Of a stretch of DNA of 12,772 nt, positions 1 to 6,279 are shown one piece after another (within the stretch, counting starts at the first letter, position 1; each line of letters opens with the position of its first letter). The notes below the pieces were generated by a model. The model was not told the DNA's origin. It was given only the letters and a program-made list of their open reading frames with translations, and did not search any database. Origin of the DNA: Bacteroidota bacterium (GTDB lineage Bacteria > Bacteroidota > Bacteroidia > Bacteroidales > VadinHA17); assembly GCA_015222065.1 (NCBI GenBank), contig JADFUQ010000542.1, positions 1 through 12,772 of the forward strand, read 5' to 3'. A program made the translations under genes and the position numbers.

Positions 1-402
1 AAATGAGTACTCTTCTATCTTGTCAACCATCAGATTAACAAAGTTTTTAAGTGGTTTGGCTGCTGCCATTTTCATCATCGGGTTAAGGTCAGCCTTAATT
101 GTGAGTTTTATTCTTGTATCTTTCTCTTCAATTTCTTTTATCTGGATCCAAAAGAAAAATTCTAACCCGGCTGTACCATCACCTGTAATCTTTACCAGTT
201 TATTAGGTACCTTTTCAATAATTTTCAAACCTGCCTTCCCTATACCATCAACCGTAAATTTACATTGTTCAGATGAAGCTTCCCATTCTTTTATCTTATC
301 TGCGGGTATAAACCGGCTGAAATTCCTGAAATCTGAAAGAAAACCAAAAGCTTTTTCTCCCGATGTGTTCAGTTTTCCAATTCTGCTTTCAAATTTTGTC
401 AT
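1..402 (-). CDS. SRPBCC-fold (START/polyketide cyclase-like) protein, 3' end outside window
   Basis: This minus-strand gene starts at an ATG (402-400) and stays open for 134 codons to the window edge, so only the C-terminus is missing. The reading begins MTKFESRIGKLNTSGEKAFG and contains FIPADKIKEWE, then strands ending in FFFWIQIKE and IKLTIKADLNPMMK, and a C-terminal helix (LKNFVNLMVDKIEEY). That order of a helical grip preceded by alternating beta strands matches small SRPBCC proteins of about 135-140 residues that are common in Bacteroidota, so perhaps only a few codons are missing. There is no signal peptide, so it should be cytoplasmic. Its ligand is unknown. It lies 78 bp downstream of pyrE on the same strand and is probably co-transcribed with it. 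The fold call is recognition by eye; no enzymatic function should be assumed. Confidence 0.8.
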   Translation of the reverse strand, partial: MTKFESRIGKLNTSGEKAFGFLSDFRNFSRFIPADKIKEWEASSEQCKFTVDGIGKAGLKIIEKVPNKLVKITGDGTAGLEFFFWIQIKEIEEKDTRIKLTIKADLNPMMKMAAAKPLKNFVNLMVDKIEEYSF

Positions 403-420
403 GATAAGCCTATTTTAAAA

Positions 421-450
421 ATGATTGAATGATTGAATGATTGAATGATT
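421..450. repeat. Octamer tandem repeat (ATGATTGA)x3.75
   Basis: Three perfect copies of the 8-bp unit ATGATTGA plus six further bases lie between pyrE and the SRPBCC gene, 18 bp upstream of the SRPBCC start codon. The array is perfect, so its copy number could vary between strains. No regulatory role can be shown from the sequence. Confidence 0.9.
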
Positions 451-480
451 AAATTGTTATGTGTTTCGGGTTACGTGTTA

Positions 481-1113
481 TTACGGAGTCCAGTTACCCG
501 GATCTTTACGCCATGTTTTCAAAGTCTCAAGATGATCCTCATCAATATAACCAGATTCAAGGGCAATATTCACCAGATCGTTATAATTACTAAGGGTAGT
601 AAGGTTGCATTGTGCCTTTTTGAAATTATCCTCAGCCAGAGTGAAACCATAGGTAAAAATTGCCAGCATACCAATAACATTACATCCTGCTTCCCTTAAT
701 GCAAAAACAGCATTAAGACTGCTTCCTCCGGTTGAAATCAGATCCTCAATAACAAGAACATTCTGTCCTTTTTTCACAACACCTTCGATCTTATTACCCA
801 AACCATGAGATTTTGCACCTGACCGGATATAAACAAAAGGAACATCCAGTTCCTGTGCAACAAGCGCTCCCTGGGCAATAGCCCCGGTGGCAACTCCCGC
901 GATTACTTCGGTTTGCGGATATTTCTCCCTGGTAAATTCAACAAAAGAATTTCTTATAAAAGACCTTACACCGGGATAAGACAGTGTTTTCCGATTGTCA
1001 CAGTATATTGGTGATTTCCACCCGGATGCCCAGCTAAAAGGTTTTGCCGGTTCTAATTTAATTGCCTTAATTTGTAACAGGTATTCACTTGTTCTTTTGC
1101 TTATTTCATTCAT
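481..1113 (-). CDS. pyrE: Orotate phosphoribosyltransferase
   Basis: PyrE transfers the ribose-5-phosphate group of PRPP to orotate, giving orotidine 5'-monophosphate in de novo pyrimidine synthesis in the cytoplasm. The 210-residue protein has the usual length and the family motifs: SWASGWKSPIYCDNR at 27-41 (orotate/phosphate side), GVATGAIAQGALVA at 73-86, the catalytic loop RSGAKSHGLGN at 97-107 with R97, K101 and H103, and the PRPP-binding signature VLVIEDLISTGGSS at 119-132. The second loop position is Ser rather than the Lys of the enterobacterial enzyme, a variant also found in Gram-positive PyrE. The ATG start is only 5 bp from the divergent NUDIX start, so its promoter must lie inside the NUDIX gene. 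The SRPBCC gene follows downstream. Identity is secure. Confidence 0.97.
   Translation of the reverse strand: MNEISKRTSEYLLQIKAIKLEPAKPFSWASGWKSPIYCDNRKTLSYPGVRSFIRNSFVEFTREKYPQTEVIAGVATGAIAQGALVAQELDVPFVYIRSGAKSHGLGNKIEGVVKKGQNVLVIEDLISTGGSSLNAVFALREAGCNVIGMLAIFTYGFTLAEDNFKKAQCNLTTLSNYNDLVNIALESGYIDEDHLETLKTWRKDPGNWTP
1042..1074 (+). promoter_or_regulatory. Candidate promoter of the NUDIX gene inside pyrE
   Basis: TTTTG at 1042-1046, a 20-bp spacer, then TTAATTTG at 1067-1074, which matches the Bacteroidetes -7 consensus TAnnTTTG at 7 of 8 positions. Transcription would begin near 1081, leaving a leader of about 38 nt before the NUDIX ATG at 1119. The element lies within the 5' part of pyrE. 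Prediction by eye only. Confidence 0.35.
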
Positions 1114-1118
1114 AGTCT

Positions 1119-1739
1119 ATGTATCAAATTTATATCAATAACAGAGTTATTTCACTTTCTGATGATTTGGAAAAATATTCTGTGCAAAAATACAGGTTAT
1201 TCTATAAATACAATGAAGCATCCGGGCTTTCTGAGGCAATTATTTCTTTTATTAACTCCGATAATACTCCATCACTGTTTGTATATCATACTAATATGCA
1301 GGAATTATGGGAAGAATTCCGGAAGATTTTCCGGGTAATTGAAGCAGCAGGAGGGTTAGTTTGGAACAAGGCAGGAAGATTCCTTGCAATTAAAAGATTT
1401 GGGAAATGGGATCTTCCAAAAGGGAAAAAAAATGAAGAAGAAAGTACTGAAATATGTGCAATCAGGGAAGTAAGTGAAGAATGCGGGATCAATGAACCTG
1501 AAATAAAAAATCTTTTAGGGATCACATATCATATTTATTTTCTTAAAGGCAAGCCTGTTTTGAAAGAGACCAGCTGGTTTGAAATGTTTCATAATGGCCC
1601 TGACCGGCTCATTCCTCAAACCGGGGAAGATATTACTGAGGCCCGCTGGTTTAATCCGGATAAAGTTTCAGTTATTACCAAAAATACTTATCCTTCTATC
1701 ATTGATGTTCTGGAAAAGGCAAGAATTATTACCAGGTAA
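1119..1739 (+). CDS. NUDIX hydrolase with Bacteroidota-type N-terminal extension
   Basis: NUDIX enzymes cleave nucleoside diphosphates linked to another group (X). The 206-residue protein has a complete Nudix box at 102-124: G102, then five residues, E108, then seven residues, and REVSEECGI at 116-124, with the metal-binding glutamates E117, E120 and E121. The preceding VIEAAGGLVW and KWDLPKGK are typical of the fold. Residues 1-70 (MYQIYINNRVISL onward) form an extra N-terminal region that I recognise from Bacteroidota homologues but whose role is unknown. No signal peptide is seen. It is divergent from pyrE with 5 bp between the start codons, suggesting shared control and perhaps a nucleotide-related substrate, but the substrate cannot be read from the sequence. 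Confidence 0.9.
   Translation: MYQIYINNRVISLSDDLEKYSVQKYRLFYKYNEASGLSEAIISFINSDNTPSLFVYHTNMQELWEEFRKIFRVIEAAGGLVWNKAGRFLAIKRFGKWDLPKGKKNEEESTEICAIREVSEECGINEPEIKNLLGITYHIYFLKGKPVLKETSWFEMFHNGPDRLIPQTGEDITEARWFNPDKVSVITKNTYPSIIDVLEKARIITR
1125..1155 (-). promoter_or_regulatory. Candidate promoter of pyrE inside the NUDIX gene
   Basis: On the minus strand TAAATTTG (1132-1125) matches the Bacteroidetes -7 consensus TAnnTTTG exactly. A GTG lies 20 bp upstream (1155-1153) where TTG is expected, so the -33 part is weak. Transcription would start close to 1118, only a few bases before the pyrE ATG, giving a very short or absent leader. Confidence 0.4.
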
Positions 1740-1792
1740 TTAACCCAGGTTGCTGGTTGCTGAAAAAAATACGCTTTTATATAGTGAAACAG

Positions 1793-1913
1793 GATTTTGC
1801 GAGGAGCGTAGCGACGAAGCAATCTCCCAAGAACAACCGGATCCCCCAAAAAAAGAACTGTTATGAACTTTACGAAAAGCCAGGGGAGATTGCTTCACTT
1901 CGTTCGCAAAATC
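1793..1913. repeat. Long imperfect inverted repeat between convergent genes
   Basis: The left arm (1793-1828) and right arm (1883-1913) are reverse complements at both ends: GATTTTGCGA at the outside (10 bp) and GAAGCAATCTCCC at the inside (13 bp). The middles differ, 13 bp (GGAGCGTAGCGAC) against 7 bp. The 54-bp spacer has no gene. The arms resemble the dispersed 'gattgcttcgtcgct…cctcgc' palindromes common in intergenic DNA of several phyla. Its place between the convergent NUDIX and thioredoxin-fold genes would allow it to stop transcription in both directions, but it lacks a clear T-run. The rest of the 1740-2006 gap holds only the heptamer array. Confidence 0.8.
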
Positions 1914-1970
1914 AGTATTCTTACTATGCCTAAAAGGAAGAACATAACAACCTCAAACTCTTCTCTCTTC

Positions 1971-2010
1971 ACTTTTTACTTTTTACTTTTTACTTTTTAC
2001 TTTTTTTTAC
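1971..2010. repeat. Heptamer tandem repeat (ACTTTTT)n at the stop codon of the thioredoxin-fold gene
   Basis: Four perfect ACTTTTT units (1971-1998) are followed by a fifth with an extended T-run. Read on the minus strand this is a TAA stop codon (2009-2007) running directly into an A-tract and (AAAAAGT)n. The array therefore forms the start of the 3' untranslated region of the gene at 2007-3410. Confidence 0.9.
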
Positions 2011-3410
2011 CTTGACAGCAGTATATTTCGAAACACTGATTCAAAATTTTCTGCAGGAGATAGAGATGGAGAAAGGAGGAAATTCCCATCCGGATCAATC
2101 AGATAGTATGTAGGATATGCTTTTATTTTGTATTGTTTAAAAAGATCATTCCGGATTCCTGCAATTAACACGATCCCTTCAAAACCATAATCCTGAGCAA
2201 ATTTCTTTACTATGGAATTATCATTATCAGCCATTACAATAACTATTGCAAGTTTTTCATTGAATTTTTTCAACAAATCACCCAGCAGGATAAATTGGTT
2301 CATACAAGGATAGCTCCTGGTGGAACAAAAGCATAAGTATACATATTTCCCCTTAAGTGCATTAAGTTCAGTAATGCTGTCTGCACTATTTTCCAAGGCA
2401 AAGTCAGGCGCCGGGAAGCCCTTCATGAGCCGCGTAACATCTTCTCTAATTTGTTTTGCGAAAATTCTATGCTCAAATATTTTTGTGCTAACCTGTAACG
2501 AATCAAGTATTTCCAATAATCTTTTATTTGAAAACTCTTTCTGGTAAAACCCCTCATAAATACTTTTCAGGATCACCAATTCAGGTAACGAATCATTTGA
2601 AGCTGAAAGATCATTTTTTACAATCTCAAGCAGGCTAAAATAGTTCCTGTCCCTGTTAATATAAGCATAAATCTTTTTCCCCTCTTTCGTACGGCCAAGA
2701 TTAGAAAAATAGTTGTTGAATACCTGGTTGATCAATGCAATACAAGAGGGATTATTATAATCCAGTGAAAGTCCGGCAGATGAAAACAGCTTCTTGTGCT
2801 CTGTAGAAAAACCGGATGAAACTATTTTCAGTAACTGGATGTTGTATTTTTTGTAATTATCATAAAAAGGAACCGCTGTACTGTCATCAAGGTTATTTAG
2901 TTTATCAATTAAGCTGTTATAATCAGATGTCTTATGAATATATGCATTAATAGCTGCATCTTCAAGCAGGGGGTAGAATAGATCATCAAATTTATGCACC
3001 AGATAGTTCAAGCCCATTTTATCTTCATTTAGTATCCCCAAATGAATAATGATTTCCCTGAAATATGGATTTATCTCCTGTGCATCTGTTTTTTTCTTTG
3101 GAGGGGGTAGAGATAAAATATACCGGTTTCCAGGTATTGCATAAAAATAACCCCGGTAAATACCCAGAGGAACAAATACTCTGCAGGTTTTTTCTATATT
3201 TAATTCACAAAGGAAATTCCCTTCATCATCAACAAAACATTCACCGGCTGGTTTATCAATATGGATTACGGGATTTGGTGACAAAAAAAACTCGATTTTT
3301 TCTCCGCCAAAAGCAGGTGCATTCCCGGAGACTTCCACATTTTGCCCATAAAGAGGAAAACAAAGTATTTGAAAAACAAGCAGTATCCCTGCCTTTCTGA
3401 ACTCAATCAT
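2007..3410 (-). CDS. Exported TlpA-like thioredoxin-fold protein with degenerate active site
   Basis: From the ATG at 3410 the product has 467 residues. A hydrophobic N-terminus (about 1-22, ending FPLYG before Gln) is a signal peptide of the Bacteroidota type, so it is probably periplasmic. Residues about 23-110 are beta-rich, 110-325 are helical without a recognised domain, and 330-467 form a TlpA/AhpC-type thioredoxin fold: FPAPDFAL, LKGKYVYLCFCST, the active-site loop RSYPC (365-369), and the cis-proline region KAYPTYYLIDPDGNF. In active TlpA relatives the loop is WCPPC; here the first, nucleophilic cysteine is Ser366 and only Cys369 remains. C360 and C362 lie just upstream. A GTG at 3413 could also start it. 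The ATG overlaps the coaD end by 8 bp, implying translational coupling. Function is unknown; ordinary disulfide exchange through CXXC is unlikely. Confidence 0.85.
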   Translation of the reverse strand: MIEFRKAGILLVFQILCFPLYGQNVEVSGNAPAFGGEKIEFFLSPNPVIHIDKPAGECFVDDEGNFLCELNIEKTCRVFVPLGIYRGYFYAIPGNRYILSLPPPKKKTDAQEINPYFREIIIHLGILNEDKMGLNYLVHKFDDLFYPLLEDAAINAYIHKTSDYNSLIDKLNNLDDSTAVPFYDNYKKYNIQLLKIVSSGFSTEHKKLFSSAGLSLDYNNPSCIALINQVFNNYFSNLGRTKEGKKIYAYINRDRNYFSLLEIVKNDLSASNDSLPELVILKSIYEGFYQKEFSNKRLLEILDSLQVSTKIFEHRIFAKQIREDVTRLMKGFPAPDFALENSADSITELNALKGKYVYLCFCSTRSYPCMNQFILLGDLLKKFNEKLAIVIVMADNDNSIVKKFAQDYGFEGIVLIAGIRNDLFKQYKIKAYPTYYLIDPDGNFLLSPSLSPAENFESVFRNILLSR

Positions 3411-3906
3411 CACTATTCTCTTTGCGATAATCCCGGATATTGAATGATTTCAGGTCAGAGCTATCAGGAAGGAATTTGCTTGCATCACCACCATAACGGA
3501 TAATATCACGGACTATAGAAGAATTAACCGGGGTAAACTCAGGTTTTGACAATAGAAAAATCACTTCAATTTCAGGATACATTATCATATTTATCTGGTT
3601 AATAGCTCTTTCATATTCAAAATCAGCTGATGTTCTCAGCCCACGGAGAATATACCGGGCATTAACTTTTCTACAATAATCTACGGTCAATCCCTCATAA
3701 TAATCAACAGAGACATTTGGATCATTCTCAAAAACCTGATTTATCCATTTGAGTCTCAGCTCAAGTGGGAAATAACCCTTCTTGGTAATATTATATCCTA
3801 CTGCAACAATTATTTCATCAACTAAAGAGAAGGCTCTTCTGACAATCGATTCATGCCCAATTGTAATTGGGTCGAAAGAACCCGGAAAAACTGCAATTTT
3901 CTTCAT
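3403..3906 (-). CDS. coaD: Phosphopantetheine adenylyltransferase
   Basis: CoaD joins 4'-phosphopantetheine and ATP to give dephospho-CoA, the penultimate step of coenzyme A synthesis in the cytoplasm. The 167-residue protein is slightly longer than the usual 155-165. It has the nucleotidyltransferase signature PGSFDPITIGH at 8-18 with the (T/I)xGH motif, then EGLTVDYCRK, RGLRTSADFEYE at 88-99, and the C-terminal SSIVRDI at 129-135, matching the ISSSxVR motif. The start is an ATG with nothing in frame upstream that looks like the family. Downstream it overlaps the thioredoxin-fold gene by 8 bp; upstream it is 62 bp from the LiaF-like gene, with an inverted repeat between them. Identity is secure. 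Confidence 0.97.
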   Translation of the reverse strand: MKKIAVFPGSFDPITIGHESIVRRAFSLVDEIIVAVGYNITKKGYFPLELRLKWINQVFENDPNVSVDYYEGLTVDYCRKVNARYILRGLRTSADFEYERAINQINMIMYPEIEVIFLLSKPEFTPVNSSIVRDIIRYGGDASKFLPDSSDLKSFNIRDYRKENSDD

Positions 3907-3922
3907 TTGTTTTAGATTTCAA

Positions 3923-3961
3923 TAACCTGGTTAATAAGAATTATTGAAGAAATCCAGGTTA
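3923..3961. repeat. 8-bp inverted repeat between the LiaF-like gene and coaD
   Basis: TAACCTGG (3923-3930) and CCAGGTTA (3954-3961) are perfect reverse complements separated by 23 AT-rich bases, which themselves contain a weaker AATAA/TTATT pairing. It could be a hairpin attenuating read-through from the upstream gene or an operator for coaD. There is no T-run, so it is not a classical terminator. Confidence 0.55.
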
Positions 3962-3968
3962 AAGTTTC

Positions 3969-4499
3969 CTATTTTATCTCTAAACCTCCAAAAATGACAT
4001 CACAATTGATCATTAAAAATTTATCTGAAGTATTGTACGAAAATGTAGAATACTCTGAGTTTCCAAATGAGACAGTATTACCATTTGGCAACCTCGCACC
4101 TGAAAAAACAGCTTCTGCCTTAACATGTATTGGCAGACTATCATTAATCAATATTTCGGTGGCTCCGAATATTGTATTAATTTCCAGTCTTTTAGGCAGG
4201 TCTGATAATTCAAAATCTCTTAAATCAAGAATAAGTTTCCCAAATATTACATTATATTCAGAACCGCTGATATCTTTCCCGTTTAATCTTGTATCATTAA
4301 AAATAATATCGGTTTCTTTTTGGCTGGTATGGAAGAATTTTGTTTTTCCAACGAGCAATTTTATACCAATAAAAATAAAAAACAAAGCGATAACAATTTT
4401 ACCAACCGGAATATCAAGATCAAACACATACTTAATTATAAGGGCGAACCCGATAAAGATCAAGAACAATCCCCAGAATATTGCTGGTCCCATACGCAT
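3969..4499 (-). CDS. LiaF-like membrane protein (two TM helices plus C-terminal beta domain)
   Basis: The 176-residue protein has two hydrophobic segments at about 6-26 and 31-51, then a short basic linker (GKTKFFH) and a soluble beta-rich domain. That domain repeats a short pattern: YNVIFGKLILDL at 82-93, INTIFGATEI at 107-116 and CDVIFGGLEIK at 166-176. This arrangement matches the DUF5668 transmembrane region plus LiaF-type C-terminal domain ('cell wall-active antibiotics response' family). In Bacillus, LiaF restrains the LiaSR envelope-stress system; in Bacteroidota the role is not settled and no histidine kinase or regulator gene is nearby. An alternative start is the ATG two codons in (4493). 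It is the first gene of a minus-strand run with coaD and the thioredoxin-fold gene. Confidence 0.8.
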   Translation of the reverse strand: MRMGPAIFWGLFLIFIGFALIIKYVFDLDIPVGKIVIALFFIFIGIKLLVGKTKFFHTSQKETDIIFNDTRLNGKDISGSEYNVIFGKLILDLRDFELSDLPKRLEINTIFGATEILINDSLPIHVKAEAVFSGARLPNGNTVSFGNSEYSTFSYNTSDKFLMINCDVIFGGLEIK

Positions 4500-4571
4500 A
4501 AATTTATACTTTTTATAAAGATAAAAATTATTTTATTCCAATAACAACCATTTTTCTTAAAAACATAAATT

Positions 4572-4794
4572 GTAACTATTCAGTGTCTTAAGTTTGGAAT
4601 GCCCAAAATGGTTAATTTTACTATACTTTGCATTTTTAAGTCTTCAATCTTCAGTCTGCAGTCGGCAATCTAAAGACCGAGATATTTATGCTTTTCAGGA
4701 TTTTGAATCATATGATTATGTGATCGTGTGTAATAATTGTTTGATTGTTATTTACTTTCTTGCCGACTGTTGACTGTGGACTGCCGACTGATTA
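4572..4794. repeat. Dispersed intergenic repeat, copy 1, bounded by inverted heptamer arrays
   Basis: This fills the middle of the 517-bp gap 4500-5016. It begins GTAACTATTCAGTGTC (4572-4587). It carries CAGTCTG-CAGTCGG-CAATC at 4652-4670, an AT-rich core, and ends with TTGCC, three GACTGNN heptamers and GACTGATTA at 4760-4794. The left units (CAGTCNN) are reverse complements of the right ones (GACTGNN), so the two ends can pair. The same start and end recur at 9504-9836 in the same orientation. No open reading frame worth calling lies in the gap. Confidence 0.85.
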
Positions 4795-4909
4795 GTTACC
4801 ATAAATTTATACTATGGTTGTGTTTTCGTTACAAACTTAACACAAATTACAAGCTATTAATAATTTGATTTGATAACCATTAATAATTTCGATATTTTTA
4901 GCCTACGGT

Positions 4910-4944
4910 GAGCTCGCAAGCTCGGTTCATAGAATTCATGAATT
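4910..4944. promoter_or_regulatory. Small palindromes upstream of the permease
   Basis: Two small palindromes lie 70-110 bp before the permease ATG: a hairpin GAGCT-CGCA-AGCTC (4910-4923) and a perfect 12-bp palindrome AATTCATGAATT (4933-4944). They may be a hairpin in the 5' leader and an operator respectively. No convincing -33/-7 pair was found next to them, so a regulatory role is only inferred from position. Confidence 0.35.
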
Positions 4945-5016
4945 TTTCAGGTTAGAAAAACTTTTCATTTATAAAATCCGCAAATAGACAAACTGTTAAT
5001 AAAATTATCATTACAG

Positions 5017-6234
5017 ATGCGACTTAAAACAAGATTACAGTTATCAACTCTTATGTTTCTCCAATATTTTATATGGGGAGCATGGTATGTTACATTAGGC
5101 ACCTACATGCTTACAAATTTACATTTCAATGGGACACAAGTTGGACTGGCATACGGAACTTTTGCTATTGCTGCTATGATATCGCCGTTTTTTGTCGGAT
5201 TGATTGCAGACAAATTTTTCGCAACCGAGAAAGTACTTGGAACGCTTCATCTGGTTGGTGCAGTTTTACTATATTTTGCATCAACAGTAAAAGTCTTCCC
5301 TGTATTCTATCCCAGTTTGCTTGCCTATACACTTTGCTATACCCCAACTATGGCATTATCTAACTCACTTGCTTTCCACCAGATGAAAGATCCCGGACAG
5401 GAATTCCCGAGCATTCGTGTATTGGGTACAATCGGATGGATAATTGCCGGTTTGATAATTGGTTTTATGGCATTTGAAGCTTCTGTTAACCAACTCTATT
5501 TGAGTTCAATTGCCTCATTAATCCTCGGAGTTTATTGTTTTACTCTGCCACATGTTCCGCCAAAGAAGCAAAGCGGAAGCTCACTAAAACAAATTATCGG
5601 ACTTGATGCTTTGGCATTATTAAAAGAGAGATCTTTTGCAATTTTGATAATAGCATCGATACTTACTTGTATTCCTCTTTCATTCTATTTTAGTTTTACA
5701 AACCCGTTCTTAAATGATATCGGGATGGTTAATGCCGCAGGCAAGATGACTATGGGACAAATGTCAGAATTCATTTTCTTACTTGCAATGCCATTCTTTT
5801 TCAAACGGTTGGGTGTGAAAAAGATGATTATGCTTGGCATGTCTGCCTGGTTGTTAAGATATATATTGTTTTCTATGGGGAATGTAGATGGTTTAGTCTG
5901 GATGCTTTACCTGGGGATAATACTACATGGGATATGCTATGATTTCTTTTTTGTTACCGGTCAGATATATGTTGATACTAAAGCACCTTCTCATCTCAGG
6001 AGTTCTGCCCAGGGTATGATAACTTTTGCCACTTATGGTTTAGGAATGGTAATAGGAACCTGGTTTTGCGGTAAGACAGTGGATTTTTTTACCGTAACTG
6101 AAGGAGAAAAAATACTATATCAATGGGATAAAATCTGGTATGTTCCAGGATTTTTTGCTGTAATTATTCTTGTACTTTTCGGATTAATGTTCAGGGAAAA
6201 AAGAAAGGCAAAAGGCAAAAGTATAAGATACTGA
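5017..6234 (+). CDS. MFS nucleoside:H+ symporter-type permease (NupG/XapB-like)
   Basis: This 405-residue protein has about twelve hydrophobic segments, the first at about 10-32 and the last near 372-393, with a short basic C-terminus. It therefore sits in the inner membrane. LMFLQYFIWGAWYVTLGTYM near the N-terminus and GICYDFFFVTGQIYVD in the second half match the NHS branch of the major facilitator superfamily, whose known members NupG and XapB import nucleosides with protons. The length is normal. It stands alone: divergent from the LiaF-like gene across a repeat-filled gap and convergent with lon, 45 bp away. The substrate is inferred from family resemblance; a nucleoside or related sugar-base compound is likely. 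Confidence 0.85.
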   Translation: MRLKTRLQLSTLMFLQYFIWGAWYVTLGTYMLTNLHFNGTQVGLAYGTFAIAAMISPFFVGLIADKFFATEKVLGTLHLVGAVLLYFASTVKVFPVFYPSLLAYTLCYTPTMALSNSLAFHQMKDPGQEFPSIRVLGTIGWIIAGLIIGFMAFEASVNQLYLSSIASLILGVYCFTLPHVPPKKQSGSSLKQIIGLDALALLKERSFAILIIASILTCIPLSFYFSFTNPFLNDIGMVNAAGKMTMGQMSEFIFLLAMPFFFKRLGVKKMIMLGMSAWLLRYILFSMGNVDGLVWMLYLGIILHGICYDFFFVTGQIYVDTKAPSHLRSSAQGMITFATYGLGMVIGTWFCGKTVDFFTVTEGEKILYQWDKIWYVPGFFAVIILVLFGLMFREKRKAKGKSIRY

Positions 6235-6279
6235 TAATACATTCAATAACTTATCTGTCTGTTTATCGTTGACACGATG

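Noticed and set aside
20..418. Plus-strand open frame of 132 codons at the left edge
   Set aside because: It is antisense to the SRPBCC gene, whose minus-strand translation has clear family features; the plus-strand product looks like random hydrophobic sequence.
2007..3413. Lipoprotein signal in the thioredoxin-fold protein
   Set aside because: The only N-terminal cysteine follows Gln-Ile-Leu, which does not fit a lipobox; cleavage before the Gln after FPLYG is more likely.
4501..4545. Promoter of the LiaF-like gene (TTG, 21 bp, TATCTTTA on the minus strand)
   Set aside because: The last consensus base is missing and the surrounding sequence is so AT-rich that such matches are expected by chance.
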